Shown: positions 1-9,087, numbered from the stretch's first letter. The stretch is DNA of 64,000 bases from Acetobacter indonesiensis (GCF_000963945.1 NZ_BAMW01000030.1:1-64000), one strand, 5' to 3'. Numbers and translations: made by a program. Notes: generated by a model not told the origin, from the sequence alone.

Positions 1-48
1 GAAGCCCGAAGCCCGAAGCCCGAAGCCCGAAGCCCGAAGCCCGAAGCC
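1..48. repeat. GAAGCCC 7-bp tandem repeat, truncated by window edge
   Basis: Six perfect copies of GAAGCCC and a seventh copy lacking its last base run from the first base of the window; the array probably continues to the left. It lies 22 bp downstream of the stop codon of the Hsp70-like gene, so it is outside that coding region. A unit of 7 bp is not a multiple of three, so copy-number changes would shift frame if any gene read through it. No known element was recognised. Confidence 0.9.
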
Positions 49-70
49 TTGTCGGTGTCAGGCTACCTCT

Positions 71-1420
71 TCAGGCTTTGCCGCTCATAAGCGCAAGACC
101 TTCAGCTACAGAGACAAACTCTCCCCCCATATCCACCTTGTCCTGACCAAAGCGGGTGAGGAACAGGTTCCGTACTGCGGGGACAAAGGACGTTCCGCCT
201 GTCAGAAACACACGATCAATATCAGCGGCAGAAAGACCGGCATTGGCCAAAGCCTGATCAACGGCGGTGTCAAACTGGGCCAGATCAGGGGCAATCCAGC
301 TTTCAAAGTCCGCACGGGTAATCGTTTGCTCAACTTTGAAGGAACGGTGGCGGAAGGTCAGCACCGTGCTGTCAGAAGACGACAGTGCATTTTTTGCTGC
401 GCCGACAGCGCGATAAAGTGCCTGTCCCTGCTGATCCTGCACCAGATCAATCAAGGCCCGCAGCTTTTCAGGCTCGGATACCGTGCGGGCCACGTCTTCC
501 ATCGCGCGTAAGGTCTGGGGTGTGCGCATTAATGCCAGACGGTGCCACCGGCCAAGGCTGGCATACCATTCAATCGGCACGGGCAGGGGTTCGCCACCCA
601 TGACGCGATAGGTACAATCCCGCCCCAGAAGCGGAGCGACAACGGTGTTCAGAATCCGGTAATCAAACTGGTCGCCCGCAATGCCCACGCCGGAATGGCC
701 CAACGGTTCGGCGTGGCCGGGGCGTGTCGGGTCAAAGCGCAGGACGGAGAAATCGCTTGTGCCGCCGCCGAAGTCACCCACCAGAATAGTCGTTGGGGTT
801 TGCAGGCGTTGGGCAAAGCGCCAGCCTGCGGCTTCCGGTTCCCATGCCAGCGCAACGGACGGGAAACCTGCTGCGGTAAAACTGTCCCGCAGGCGTTGTG
901 CCCCCAATGCGTCATCGGGGAAGTCGCCAGCAAACTCCACCGGGCGACCGACTGTGACGCTGACACTGGCCGGATCAATGGCAACAGCCCGCATCAGGTT
1001 GGACAGAAAGCGCGCAATCAGCATTTCCAGTGTCAGGCGTTTGCTGAAAACCTGCGTTTCCCGGAATGATTTTTGCGCCAGATAGGACTTCATGGACATG
1101 ATCATGCGGGATTCCGCTGGATCTTCCAGATACGCATCAATGGCGGCGGCCCCGATGGCCTCCTGCTGCACAATGCGGGAGCCAACTTCATCCTGCCAGA
1201 AGCAGAGCAGCGTGCGGCAGGTGTCAGAGTCAGCATGATCGGGGAAGCGGAACTGAAGGGTTTCCGTTTTCCCGTCGGGATGGGCCAGCACCACAACACT
1301 GTTGGTGGTGCCAAAATCAATGCCCAGCTTAAGCCGGTTAGAGCGCACGTCGGCTGGGGCAGCAGAAGAGGCATCCGGGGCAGAGCCACCCGGATGCTGT
1401 GCAGATGTGGTCGGGGTCAT
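71..1420 (-). CDS. Hsp70-family (YegD-like) ATPase without substrate-binding domain
   Basis: The protein has the actin-like ATPase motifs of Hsp70: phosphate-1 IDFGTTNS near the N-terminus, phosphate-2 GDFGGGTSDFSV in the middle and the adenosine motif FLTGGTSFVPAVR near the C-terminus. It stops at about 449 residues, so the peptide-binding beta domain and lid of DnaK are absent, as in the YegD family. The first ~30 residues are Ser/Ala/Pro-rich and probably disordered. The frame is open from a TTG at 1471, inside the upstream gene, but the ATG at 1420 gives a start 22 bp after that gene's stop and is preferred; neither has a good ribosome site. It is probably co-transcribed with the upstream dihydroorotase-like gene. 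Family assignment is firm; the client or cellular role is unknown. Confidence 0.85.
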   Translation of the reverse strand: MTPTTSAQHPGGSAPDASSAAPADVRSNRLKLGIDFGTTNSVVVLAHPDGKTETLQFRFPDHADSDTCRTLLCFWQDEVGSRIVQQEAIGAAAIDAYLEDPAESRMIMSMKSYLAQKSFRETQVFSKRLTLEMLIARFLSNLMRAVAIDPASVSVTVGRPVEFAGDFPDDALGAQRLRDSFTAAGFPSVALAWEPEAAGWRFAQRLQTPTTILVGDFGGGTSDFSVLRFDPTRPGHAEPLGHSGVGIAGDQFDYRILNTVVAPLLGRDCTYRVMGGEPLPVPIEWYASLGRWHRLALMRTPQTLRAMEDVARTVSEPEKLRALIDLVQDQQGQALYRAVGAAKNALSSSDSTVLTFRHRSFKVEQTITRADFESWIAPDLAQFDTAVDQALANAGLSAADIDRVFLTGGTSFVPAVRNLFLTRFGQDKVDMGGEFVSVAEGLALMSGKA

Positions 1421-1442
1421 GGAAAAATGGACTGCTTGGCTT

Positions 1443-2819
1443 TCAGGTGGCGGGGCGGTCTGTTGCGTCAAATTTCAGGGGTTCGCCCACGGCTTTGTCG
1501 GCCAGAGTTCCTTCCCACATGACCTGATGCCCCCGAATGATGGTGCCAACCGGGCGGCCCATCAACGTTTCCCCGGTGAAGGGGGACCAGCCACATTTTG
1601 ACGCCAGCCAGCTTTGGTCAAGCGTCCAGCGGGCTTTCAGATCCACAATCGAGAAATCGGCATCATAACCAACGGCAATACGGCCTTTGCGTACCAGACC
1701 GAACAACCGCTGCGGGCCAGCGGATGTCAGGTCAACCAGCCGCCGCAGCGTCAGGCGGTTGTTGGCAACGTGGTTCAGCATCAGTGGCAGCAAGGTCTGC
1801 ACCCCCGGCATGCCGGAGGGAGACGCCGGATAAGGCTTCCCCTTCGCTTCCAGAGAATGGGGCGCATGGTCTGACCCAATAATATCAGGCATGCCCTGAC
1901 TGACCCAGTGCCATAGCCCGTCACGATGCGCACCGGAACGGATGGGCGGGTTCATCTGCGCGAATGTGCCAAGCCGTGCGTAGGCTTCCTCGCCAGCAAG
2001 CGTCAGGTGCTGGGGGGTGACTTCGGCGCTCGCAATATCGCGATGCTGGGAAATCAATGCCAGTTCCTGCGGTGTGGTGATGTGCAGGATATGCACGCGG
2101 CGTCCTGTCTTGCGGGCAAGGCGCAGGGCGCGGGTCGTGGCCCGCAGGGCGGTTTCATCATCGCGCCAGACAGGGTGAGAGGACGGATCGCCTTCAATAC
2201 GCTGGTCCATCCGTTCTTTCAGGCGGGCTTCATCTTCCGCATGAATAGCGACGCGACGGCGGCCAGAACGCAGCACACGCTCCAGCATATCATCTTCAGA
2301 GACCAGCAGATTACCGGTGGAGGAGCCCATGAACACCTTGATGCCTGCCGTGCCGGGAAGCTGCTCAAGCTCACCACACTGGTCTGCGTTGTCGATTGTG
2401 GCCCCGACGTAAAAGGCGTGGTCACACCACATACGGTTTTTGGCGCGGGCCAGTTTATCGGCCACAGCTTCAGGCGTTGAGGTCGTAGGTTTTGTGTTGG
2501 GCATTTCAAAAACGCCCGTTACCCCACCCAGCACAGCGGCCTGGCTACCAGATTCCAGATCTTCATTTTCAACAGCCCCCGGTTCGCGAAAATGAACCTG
2601 GGTATCAATCACACCTGGCAGAATGGTCAGGCCCGTGCAGTCCAGTTCGCGCGCAGCGGTGCCGCTGCCCCCAATGGCGGCAATCAGGCCATTGCGTACA
2701 TACACATCTGCCACCACCGTGGCATCAGGCAGCACAACCGAGCCACCTTTCAGAACCAGATCGTACGAATCATGAGCCGTAGCGGCTGCGCTACCGGGGG
2801 TGCTGCTGGACTGGGGCAT
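1443..2819 (-). CDS. Dihydroorotase-like amidohydrolase
   Basis: A 458-residue cyclic amidohydrolase. Visible signatures are IDTQVHFREPG (about 71-81), GIKVFMGSSTG with the lysine expected to be carboxylated, AIHAEDE and VHILHITT with metal-binding histidines, and GSDHAPH with the catalytic aspartate. Dihydroorotase closes carbamoyl-aspartate to dihydroorotate in pyrimidine synthesis, and related enzymes act on allantoin or hydantoins. The usual DxHxH metal motif reads D-T-Q-V-H, so the first metal-binding histidine is Gln74; long alphaproteobacterial homologues annotated as dihydroorotase share this form as far as I recall. No other pyrimidine gene is adjacent. The start ATG at 2819 leaves a short Ser/Ala-rich N-terminal tail. 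The fold is sure; the exact substrate is less so. Confidence 0.82.
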   Translation of the reverse strand: MPQSSSTPGSAAATAHDSYDLVLKGGSVVLPDATVVADVYVRNGLIAAIGGSGTAARELDCTGLTILPGVIDTQVHFREPGAVENEDLESGSQAAVLGGVTGVFEMPNTKPTTSTPEAVADKLARAKNRMWCDHAFYVGATIDNADQCGELEQLPGTAGIKVFMGSSTGNLLVSEDDMLERVLRSGRRRVAIHAEDEARLKERMDQRIEGDPSSHPVWRDDETALRATTRALRLARKTGRRVHILHITTPQELALISQHRDIASAEVTPQHLTLAGEEAYARLGTFAQMNPPIRSGAHRDGLWHWVSQGMPDIIGSDHAPHSLEAKGKPYPASPSGMPGVQTLLPLMLNHVANNRLTLRRLVDLTSAGPQRLFGLVRKGRIAVGYDADFSIVDLKARWTLDQSWLASKCGWSPFTGETLMGRPVGTIIRGHQVMWEGTLADKAVGEPLKFDATDRPAT

Positions 2820-2859
2820 GAAGCATTTCCTGTATGCAGGGGCAAAAGACGGGATAACG

Positions 2860-2903
2860 CGTAGAAAAAGCGCTGGTCGCCATTTTTCTGGCGGCCAGCG
2901 CTT
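2860..2903 (-). terminator. Rho-independent terminator of gor
   Basis: A 14-bp stem (2868-2881 with 2890-2903, one G-U wobble) closes an 8-nt loop. Read on the minus strand it is followed by TTTTTC. It lies 70 bp beyond the glutathione reductase stop and ends the fpr-gor unit before the dihydroorotase-like gene. Confidence 0.8.
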
Positions 2904-2973
2904 GAAGCGTCAACGGATAATGTGGCGGCAGCCCGTAAGACTCCCCATAGAATGAAAAGAGCAGGGCGGAGGG

Positions 2974-4371
2974 TCAGTTAATGGCCGGTGTTTCCCGTGT
3001 GCGGGTGCGCAGCGTGACCAGTTCCTCGGCCGATGTCGGGTGAATCCCGACTGTGCGATCAAAATCGACCTTTCGCAGGCCTGCTGTCACGGCCACAGCA
3101 ATGCCTTGCATCATTTCTGCGGCGTCATCCCCCAGCACATGCGCCCCCACCACTTTCTGGCTGGCCTGATCGACCACTAGCTTCATGACGGTCTTGCGGT
3201 CTGTGCGGCCACTGAGTGTATGGCGCATGGGTGTGAAGCGCGTGAAGTAGACATCAACCGCGCCGTGGTGTGTCGCCTCTTCTTCCGTCAGCCCCACGGT
3301 TGCCAGAGGGGGGGAGAAAAACACAGCTTTCGGGGTGGTGCGCAAAGACCAAGACCGTGGCGTTTCCTTGCCAGACAGGCGGTCTGCCAGATTATGGCCT
3401 TCGGCAATGGCCACAGGCGTCAGGTTCAGATGGTCGGTAACGTCACCAATGGCATAGATACCGGGCTGCGTTGTTTCACGCTTGCTGTTGACCTTAATAC
3501 GGCCGTTATCAGCCGTTTCAACCTTCGTTGTTTCCAGCCCCAGAGAATCGATTTTGGGACGACGGCCTGTCGCAAAGAAAACGCAATCGGCTTCAAGCGT
3601 CTGGCCGTTATCCAGCGTAACGCTATAGCCTGACCCCTCTTTACGGATATGGGTAGGGGAAGCATGGCTATGCTGTGTAATACCGCGGGCCGTAATGGCC
3701 TCTTTCATGGCGGCGCGCATGTCTTCATCAAACCCACGCAACGGCAGATCCTGACGGTAAACCAGATCAACCTCTGAACCAAGGCCTGCAAAAATACCGG
3801 CAAATTCCAGCCCGATATAGCCACTGCCGACAATGACCACCCGTTGCGGGCGGGTAGGCAAATGGAAGGCTTCATCAGACGTAATGGCAAATTCTGCCCC
3901 CGGAATGTCCGGTTTGACGGGGGTGGACCCTGTCGCAATGACAATATGTCTGGCCTTGACCGTGAAGGGCTGTTCATCGGGTGCAAGGGGAGAGGGCTCG
4001 ATGCGGACGGTATGGGCATCTTCAAACCGTGCATGGCCTGTCAGCAGTGTAATGCCTGCCTTTTCCAGCATCGAGACGTAAATGCCGTTCAGGCGGGTAA
4101 TTTCTTTGTCTTTGGCGGCAATCAGCTTGGCCCAGTCATGGGTGCCACGGGTGCTTGTCCAGCCAAAGGCGTGGCTGTCTTCCACCATGTCACCATATTC
4201 GCTGGCCTGAACCATCAGCTTCTTGGGCACGCAGCCCAGATTAACGCAGGTGCCACCCCAGTGGCGGCTTTCAACAACCGCCACACGGGCACCATGGCCC
4301 GCGGCAATGCGCGCGCACCGAACCCCGCCGGAACCCGCACCAATGACTAGAAGATCAAACTCATGCGCCAT
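2974..4371 (-). CDS. gor: Glutathione-disulfide reductase
   Basis: A 465-residue FAD- and NADPH-dependent disulfide oxidoreductase that reduces GSSG to GSH in the cytoplasm. The N-terminal FAD motif GAGSGGVRCA is followed by the redox-active pair in GGTCVNLGCVPKK (Cys42 and Cys47). The NAD(P)-binding motif GSGYIGLEFAG lies near residue 185, the second FAD motif IYAIGDVTD near 300, and the catalytic C-terminal His in VGIHPTSAEE near 440. The GGTCVNLGCVPKK form together with the length separates it from lipoamide dehydrogenase and mercuric reductase. It lies 52 bp downstream of ferredoxin-NADP reductase on the same strand and is probably co-transcribed with it, giving a small NADPH-redox unit. 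Confidence 0.93.
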   Translation of the reverse strand: MAHEFDLLVIGAGSGGVRCARIAAGHGARVAVVESRHWGGTCVNLGCVPKKLMVQASEYGDMVEDSHAFGWTSTRGTHDWAKLIAAKDKEITRLNGIYVSMLEKAGITLLTGHARFEDAHTVRIEPSPLAPDEQPFTVKARHIVIATGSTPVKPDIPGAEFAITSDEAFHLPTRPQRVVIVGSGYIGLEFAGIFAGLGSEVDLVYRQDLPLRGFDEDMRAAMKEAITARGITQHSHASPTHIRKEGSGYSVTLDNGQTLEADCVFFATGRRPKIDSLGLETTKVETADNGRIKVNSKRETTQPGIYAIGDVTDHLNLTPVAIAEGHNLADRLSGKETPRSWSLRTTPKAVFFSPPLATVGLTEEEATHHGAVDVYFTRFTPMRHTLSGRTDRKTVMKLVVDQASQKVVGAHVLGDDAAEMMQGIAVAVTAGLRKVDFDRTVGIHPTSAEELVTLRTRTRETPAIN

Positions 4372-4423
4372 GGTGCGGGCTCCTTAACGGGGGTGTTCAG
4401 AAAAAGTGAAGTAGAAAAACCTC

Positions 4424-5338
4424 TTAGCGGCCAGCGAAGGCTTTTTCTACTACGTAAGAACCGGGGTTGGACATGTTGCCTTCGTCAAACCCGCGGGCCT
4501 GAAGCAGGGCTTCCGTGTCGGCCAGCATTTCCGGTGACCCACAGATCATGACGCGATCGTGTTCAGGGTCGAGTTCCGGGATGTTGAGGTCAGTGAAAAT
4601 CTGCCCGGTTTCAATCAGCTTGGTAATACGGTGCGTTACGGCAAAGTTTTCGCGCGTCACGGCCGGGTAATACAGCAGTTTGGCGGCAATATCCTCGCCC
4701 AGAAATTCGTGTTCCGGCAGTTCGTGGCGAATGTGGTTGTAATAGGCCAGTTCGCCAGAAAGCCGCACGGTGTGGCTTAGAATGACGCGATCATATTTTT
4801 CATAGCAGGCTGGGTCTTTAATCAGGCTCATGAACGGGGCTAGACCAGTGCCGGTGGACAGGAAATACAGGTTCCGGCCCGGACGCAGGTTGTCCAGAAT
4901 CAGGGTGCCTGTCGGCTTGCGGCCAATCAGAACCGTGTCACCCACTTTCACATGGCGCAGGCGGGATGTCAGCGGACCATCCGCCACTGCAATGGAGAGG
5001 AACTCAAGTTCATCTTCATAGTTCGGGGATGCCAGAGAATAGGCGCGCAGCAGCGGCTTTTCGTTCAGTTCAATGCCGATCATGGCAAACTGACCGTTTT
5101 CAAAGCGCAGGCCGGGGTCACGCGTGGTGGTGAAGCTGAACAGACGGTCGGTCCAGTGATGCACCGTCAGCACTTTTGCCGGGTACAGGTGACCATATTC
5201 TTTTGTGGGCGGCGCAAGGTGCCATACACCGTCCTGCCCTTCTACTGGCAGCAGCCCTGTGGGCACTTCATCAGCAGACATTTTGGGCAGAATATCAGAA
5301 AAAGTTCCGGTCTGCGTTTCTGGCATGGTTTCAGACAT
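4424..5338 (-). CDS. fpr: Ferredoxin--NADP(+) reductase
   Basis: A bacterial plant-type ferredoxin-NADP reductase that moves electrons between NADPH and ferredoxin or flavodoxin. The FAD-binding motif LLRAYSLASPNYEDE is in the middle of the protein and the NADP-binding stretch STGTGLAPFMSL follows about 70 residues later; MICGSPEMLADT and the C-terminal YVVEKAF complete the family pattern. The body matches the usual ~257-residue enzyme, so there is an N-terminal extension of roughly 45 residues. The frame opens upstream to 5371, but the ATG at 5338 (MSETMPETQ) is the more likely start. It is the first gene of the probable fpr-gor operon and diverges from the helicase gene. Confidence 0.88.
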   Translation of the reverse strand: MSETMPETQTGTFSDILPKMSADEVPTGLLPVEGQDGVWHLAPPTKEYGHLYPAKVLTVHHWTDRLFSFTTTRDPGLRFENGQFAMIGIELNEKPLLRAYSLASPNYEDELEFLSIAVADGPLTSRLRHVKVGDTVLIGRKPTGTLILDNLRPGRNLYFLSTGTGLAPFMSLIKDPACYEKYDRVILSHTVRLSGELAYYNHIRHELPEHEFLGEDIAAKLLYYPAVTRENFAVTHRITKLIETGQIFTDLNIPELDPEHDRVMICGSPEMLADTEALLQARGFDEGNMSNPGSYVVEKAFAGR

Positions 5339-5767
5339 GGGCCGCTTTATACTCCGCTTGCAGCAGATCAAGAGAAAAAGCCCCGTTATCAGCCCGCAGG
5401 TTCGGGGAGGAGTCCTGACCGGCGTATGGGCGTATTTCGAGGCGCGTTGTCTAGTCGTGGCGGCGTTTCTAAGGGGTCACGCAGCCGGATGCCAGTGCAA
5501 ATTCATCACGTGTCTTCTTCCTCCTCTGCGTGGTTTGGGGGATTTGTATTTTAAAACAATGGGTTACGGTTAAAACAAAGCACGTCTTCAATCAGTGGGA
5601 TGTTCAGGGTGAGACTCCGGTTTTCGCGTGCATCATGCCAATGCTGCGCGTGAATCTTCTATTGTGCAGCACGGCCCGCGTGTTTGCGATGTGACGCAGG
5701 CGTGAAATCAGGCCGCTTTGCTATCAGAGGCATTGTTCCGCGCGGCAGGATGACGCATGAGTAAAGG
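5339..5767. other. Intergenic region between fpr and helicase genes
   Basis: Divergent promoter region with no supported gene. The only structure noticed is a direct repeat TTAAAACAA at 5551-5559 and 5570-5578, 19 bp apart centre to centre. Short ATG-started frames here have no ribosome site and look random. Confidence 0.6.
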
Positions 5768-8128
5768 ATGACGTCAGAACCTTTTGCCTCGCCCGCGCGT
5801 GAGGCGTTTGTCCATGTTACAGTCCGCACCGGGCTGGAGGTCGAACCCAAGGAAGAGCAGGAAGTTCTGCGCCGTGTTGCCCGCGCTCTTGAACCCGGCG
5901 CACGGGATATTCCGGATGAGACATTCCGCTCCATTCTGTGCGTTGTGCGGCGCAAGAAACGCATTTCCCGTCTGGTTGATCTGACACGCCGTTCTGGCCG
6001 TATCTGGGTCACGCGCGATGAAATAGAGCAGGCAGTTGGCACCATAACCCAGCCCGAAGCGGGGGACGCAGATCTTGAGCGTGCTCTGGCCCCTGTGGCC
6101 GAGGAACGCCTGCGGTCTTATGCGAAGACGCCAAAAGCTGTTTTTGAAGCCATTCAGGCAGATCTGCTGGATACCGGGCGTGTGCTGTCCCCCGGTCAGA
6201 CTGATCTGCTGCTTATGGCGATTGCCGTGGCGTTTGGCCTGCCAGAAGGCGATTCCTTTCTGGACACAGCGCGGCAGGAAGAAGCCCAGCGGCAGAAAAT
6301 TGCGCATACCATTGAGCGTACCGCGCAGGAAAAACGCCAGCAGGAAGAGAAACGCCTGCAATCGTGGGAAGAAAGCCTTGTTTTATTCAAGGACGTTCCC
6401 CGGATTCTGCGGTGTTCGCACAAGGAAGCCCTGCGGTGGATTGCCGAAAACCGTCTGCCAGTGGCCCGAAAGGTACGCGAATCGGGTGGGCGCGAACGGT
6501 GGGAGTTTGATCCGGCTGAACTGATAGCCCTGCGTGACCAGCTGCCAGAATGGCGGGCTGGTGGGCTGCCGGTTGGCTCGGGCGGTACCAAACTTCAGCC
6601 AGATATGGGGCGAAAGGTTGCCAACGCTGTCATTGCCCGTGTTGCGGCACTTGACCGCTATGCGGCCCACTTTCGCACGGCGCGTTCGCTTAACCGGCGT
6701 ATCACACTGGTGACAGGCCCGACCAACAGCGGAAAATCCTATACGGCGCTAAATGCCTTGGCGCAGGCCGAAAGCGGGCTGGCGCTGGCTCCTTTGCGTC
6801 TTCTTGCACATGAATTTCGTGAGGCTTTGGCCGCACGTGGGGTCGAGGCGTCTCTTGCGACGGGTGAGGAACGCATTCCTGTTCCCTCCAGCCGCCACTT
6901 GGCGGCTACGGTCGAGATGTGTCCGTTTTACAATCCCGTCGATGTAGCGGTGATTGATGAAGCCCAGATGCTGTTTGATACAGACCGCGGGGCAGCATGG
7001 ACGGCCGCTATTATGGGGGCGCCCGCCCGGCATTTGTATGTATTGGGCGCGCCAGACTGTATTCCCATGGTGCGGCGGATTGCTGAACTTTGTGGCGACC
7101 CTTTGGATGAAATTTCGCTCGAACGGAAAAGCCCCCTCCGTGCCGCAGCACAGCCCGTCAAACTGACCGATCTGACCGCCGGGGATGCGTTGATCGCTTT
7201 CTCCCGCCGGGAAGTGCTTGATCTGCGGGCGGCCCTTATGCAGCACGGTCGGCGCGTCGCCGTTGTTTACGGAGCCCTAAGCCCTGAAGTGCGGCGGGCG
7301 GAAGCCCAGCGATTCAATTCAGGCGGGGCGGACATTCTTATCGCCACGGATGCTATTGGCATGGGGCTCAACCTGTCCATCAAGCGCGTGGTTTTTGCAG
7401 CCCTTAAAAAGTTTGATGGCAAGCAGACGCGTGACCTGACAGTGCAGGAGGTCAAGCAGATTGGGGGGCGTGCTGGCCGGTACGGCAAGCATGAGGTCGG
7501 CACCGTGGCCGTGTTGGCTGGTGCAGGCAGCCCGTCATTTATCCGTCGGCAGTTGGAGGCTGATGCTGAACTGCCTGAAGATTTGCGGCCCTTTGTTCAG
7601 CCCGATGCGGACATTGTGAAAGCCGTTGCTTCTGAAATCGGGTCGGAAAGTCTGTATGGCGTTCTGTCACGGATTCATCGGGCGGTGTTGCGCAAGGATG
7701 ACCCCAATTACCGCCTTGCGGATATGGAGCAGGCATTCGCCATTGCCTCGGCCCTTGAAGGGGTCGATGGGCTCGACCTGACGACGCGTTGGTCATACGC
7801 CATGTGCCCGGTAGATGACCGTGATAACGGAATCAGGCGTCTGGTGGGCTGGGCGGCAGATCACGCTGCCGGGCGCAGGGTTTTACCCCCCGGTACAGGC
7901 CGACTGCCGCCAAGTGAGCGTGCCAGCCGGGAAGAATTGGAACGTGCTGAAAAACGCCATAAGCGACTGGTGGCCTGGCGCTGGCTTGCGCTTCGTTTCC
8001 CCGATTTCTACCCGGACCGGGAAGAAGCCGAAGAAACGACTCGTAAACTGAATGAGTGGATTGAAAGTGTGCTGCGGCAGCAAAGCCGCACCCGCAGCAC
8101 CGGTGGTTCCAAACGCGACCGGACGTAA
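5768..8128 (+). CDS. SUV3-like superfamily II helicase with internal HTH-like domain
   Basis: A 786-residue DExH-type helicase resembling mitochondrial SUV3 RNA helicase and its alphaproteobacterial relatives. Motif I is GPTNSGKS near residue 315, motif II is IDEAQ near 396, and motif VI is QIGGRAGRYG near 563. In mitochondria SUV3 unwinds RNA for degradation with a 3'-5' exonuclease; a bacterial role in RNA turnover is an inference. N-terminal to the motor are an uncharacterised ~190-residue region, a charged coiled-coil-like stretch rich in Glu/Gln/Arg/Lys (about 175-200), and residues 205-260 that look like an excisionase/MerR-type helix-turn-helix (DVPRILRCSHKEALRWI, then a basic wing). 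The ATG at 5768 follows an AAAGG ribosome site. It converges on the SDR gene with only 8 bp between stops. Confidence 0.85.
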   Translation: MTSEPFASPAREAFVHVTVRTGLEVEPKEEQEVLRRVARALEPGARDIPDETFRSILCVVRRKKRISRLVDLTRRSGRIWVTRDEIEQAVGTITQPEAGDADLERALAPVAEERLRSYAKTPKAVFEAIQADLLDTGRVLSPGQTDLLLMAIAVAFGLPEGDSFLDTARQEEAQRQKIAHTIERTAQEKRQQEEKRLQSWEESLVLFKDVPRILRCSHKEALRWIAENRLPVARKVRESGGRERWEFDPAELIALRDQLPEWRAGGLPVGSGGTKLQPDMGRKVANAVIARVAALDRYAAHFRTARSLNRRITLVTGPTNSGKSYTALNALAQAESGLALAPLRLLAHEFREALAARGVEASLATGEERIPVPSSRHLAATVEMCPFYNPVDVAVIDEAQMLFDTDRGAAWTAAIMGAPARHLYVLGAPDCIPMVRRIAELCGDPLDEISLERKSPLRAAAQPVKLTDLTAGDALIAFSRREVLDLRAALMQHGRRVAVVYGALSPEVRRAEAQRFNSGGADILIATDAIGMGLNLSIKRVVFAALKKFDGKQTRDLTVQEVKQIGGRAGRYGKHEVGTVAVLAGAGSPSFIRRQLEADAELPEDLRPFVQPDADIVKAVASEIGSESLYGVLSRIHRAVLRKDDPNYRLADMEQAFAIASALEGVDGLDLTTRWSYAMCPVDDRDNGIRRLVGWAADHAAGRRVLPPGTGRLPPSERASREELERAEKRHKRLVAWRWLALRFPDFYPDREEAEETTRKLNEWIESVLRQQSRTRSTGGSKRDRT

Positions 8129-8136
8129 AGGGAGCC

Positions 8137-9087
8137 TTACCAGCCTAGCCCGGTCAGTCGTTCTGAAACGTCCCACAACCGCTCGGCCGTGCTGTCTTTC
8201 AGGGCAGCAGGCGGAACGTGGGCGGGGCCGGGTTGGCCACGGCGCTCCTCCCGCCCTTGGGGGCCATAATAATCCCCATCCCGCGCAGCGGGGGAAAGTG
8301 CGGCATACAGCAAAGGCTCTGCCCCGCGTGCAGCAGACTGCCCCATAACCCGCAAGACAGCGGTGCCCAGAACCTGCTCAATTTTGCTCAATGGTCCGGG
8401 TAATGCAGACGCAGGGCCATTGGCGATAATGGATGTTGAAGACCAGCCGGGATGTGCAGCGCGTGAATGCAGGTTCCAGCCGCCTTCGCCTGCCCGGCGC
8501 GCCAGTTCACGGGCGAACAGTAGATTGGCCAGTTTGCTTTGCTGGTAAGCGCCGAAAGGGCTGTAGCGGTGGCGAAATTGCAGATCATCAAACTGGATGC
8601 TGCCCTTGCACGCGGCCAGACTGGCCACAGTGACCACCACACCCCCGCCCGTTGCAGCTTCAAGCAGGCCGCGCAGATAGTAGGTCAGCGCAAAATGACC
8701 CAGATGATTGGTGCCGAACTGAAGTTCAAACCCATCTTTGGTTTCCTGCCTGCGGGCAGGGGCCATGACGCCTGCATTGTTAATCAGAAAATCCAGCCGG
8801 GTGGTATGGTGCGTCACGCTGGCGGCACAGGCGGCGACAGATTCCAGAGACGTCAGGTCAAGCGTCAGCAGATCAATGACCGCGTTGGGGCAACGCGTCT
8901 TGATGTTTTCAACAGCAACCAGTCCTCGCGCGCTGCTGCGTACAGGCAGCAGCAGACGGGCACCCCGCATGGCCAGACCACAGGCGACTTCAAACCCCAG
9001 CCCACTGTTGCCACCGGTGACCAGAGCCACTTTGCCCTGAAGGCTGGGCTGCCGGGCTGTGACAGCCCATTCATGCTTGCCAATCAT
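8137..9087 (-). CDS. Short-chain dehydrogenase/reductase
   Basis: A 316-residue SDR oxidoreductase. The cofactor motif TGGNSGLGFE is near residue 24, LINNAGVMAP follows near 100, and the active-site pair YQQSK is near 183. The length and layout match retinol-dehydrogenase/WW-domain-oxidoreductase-like SDRs, which act on lipid or retinoid-type substrates in eukaryotes; the bacterial substrate cannot be told. The ATG overlaps the stop of the upstream DedA gene in an ATGA junction, so the two are translationally coupled. Confidence 0.85.
   Translation of the reverse strand: MIGKHEWAVTARQPSLQGKVALVTGGNSGLGFEVACGLAMRGARLLLPVRSSARGLVAVENIKTRCPNAVIDLLTLDLTSLESVAACAASVTHHTTRLDFLINNAGVMAPARRQETKDGFELQFGTNHLGHFALTYYLRGLLEAATGGGVVVTVASLAACKGSIQFDDLQFRHRYSPFGAYQQSKLANLLFARELARRAGEGGWNLHSRAAHPGWSSTSIIANGPASALPGPLSKIEQVLGTAVLRVMGQSAARGAEPLLYAALSPAARDGDYYGPQGREERRGQPGPAHVPPAALKDSTAERLWDVSERLTGLGW

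Noticed and set aside
1..48. Possible CRISPR or larger repeat element
   Set aside because: The 7-bp unit repeats without spacers, so it is a simple tandem repeat.
5774..6361. 195-codon frame antisense to the helicase N-terminus
   Set aside because: No ribosome site, no domain, and fully overlapped by a well-supported gene.
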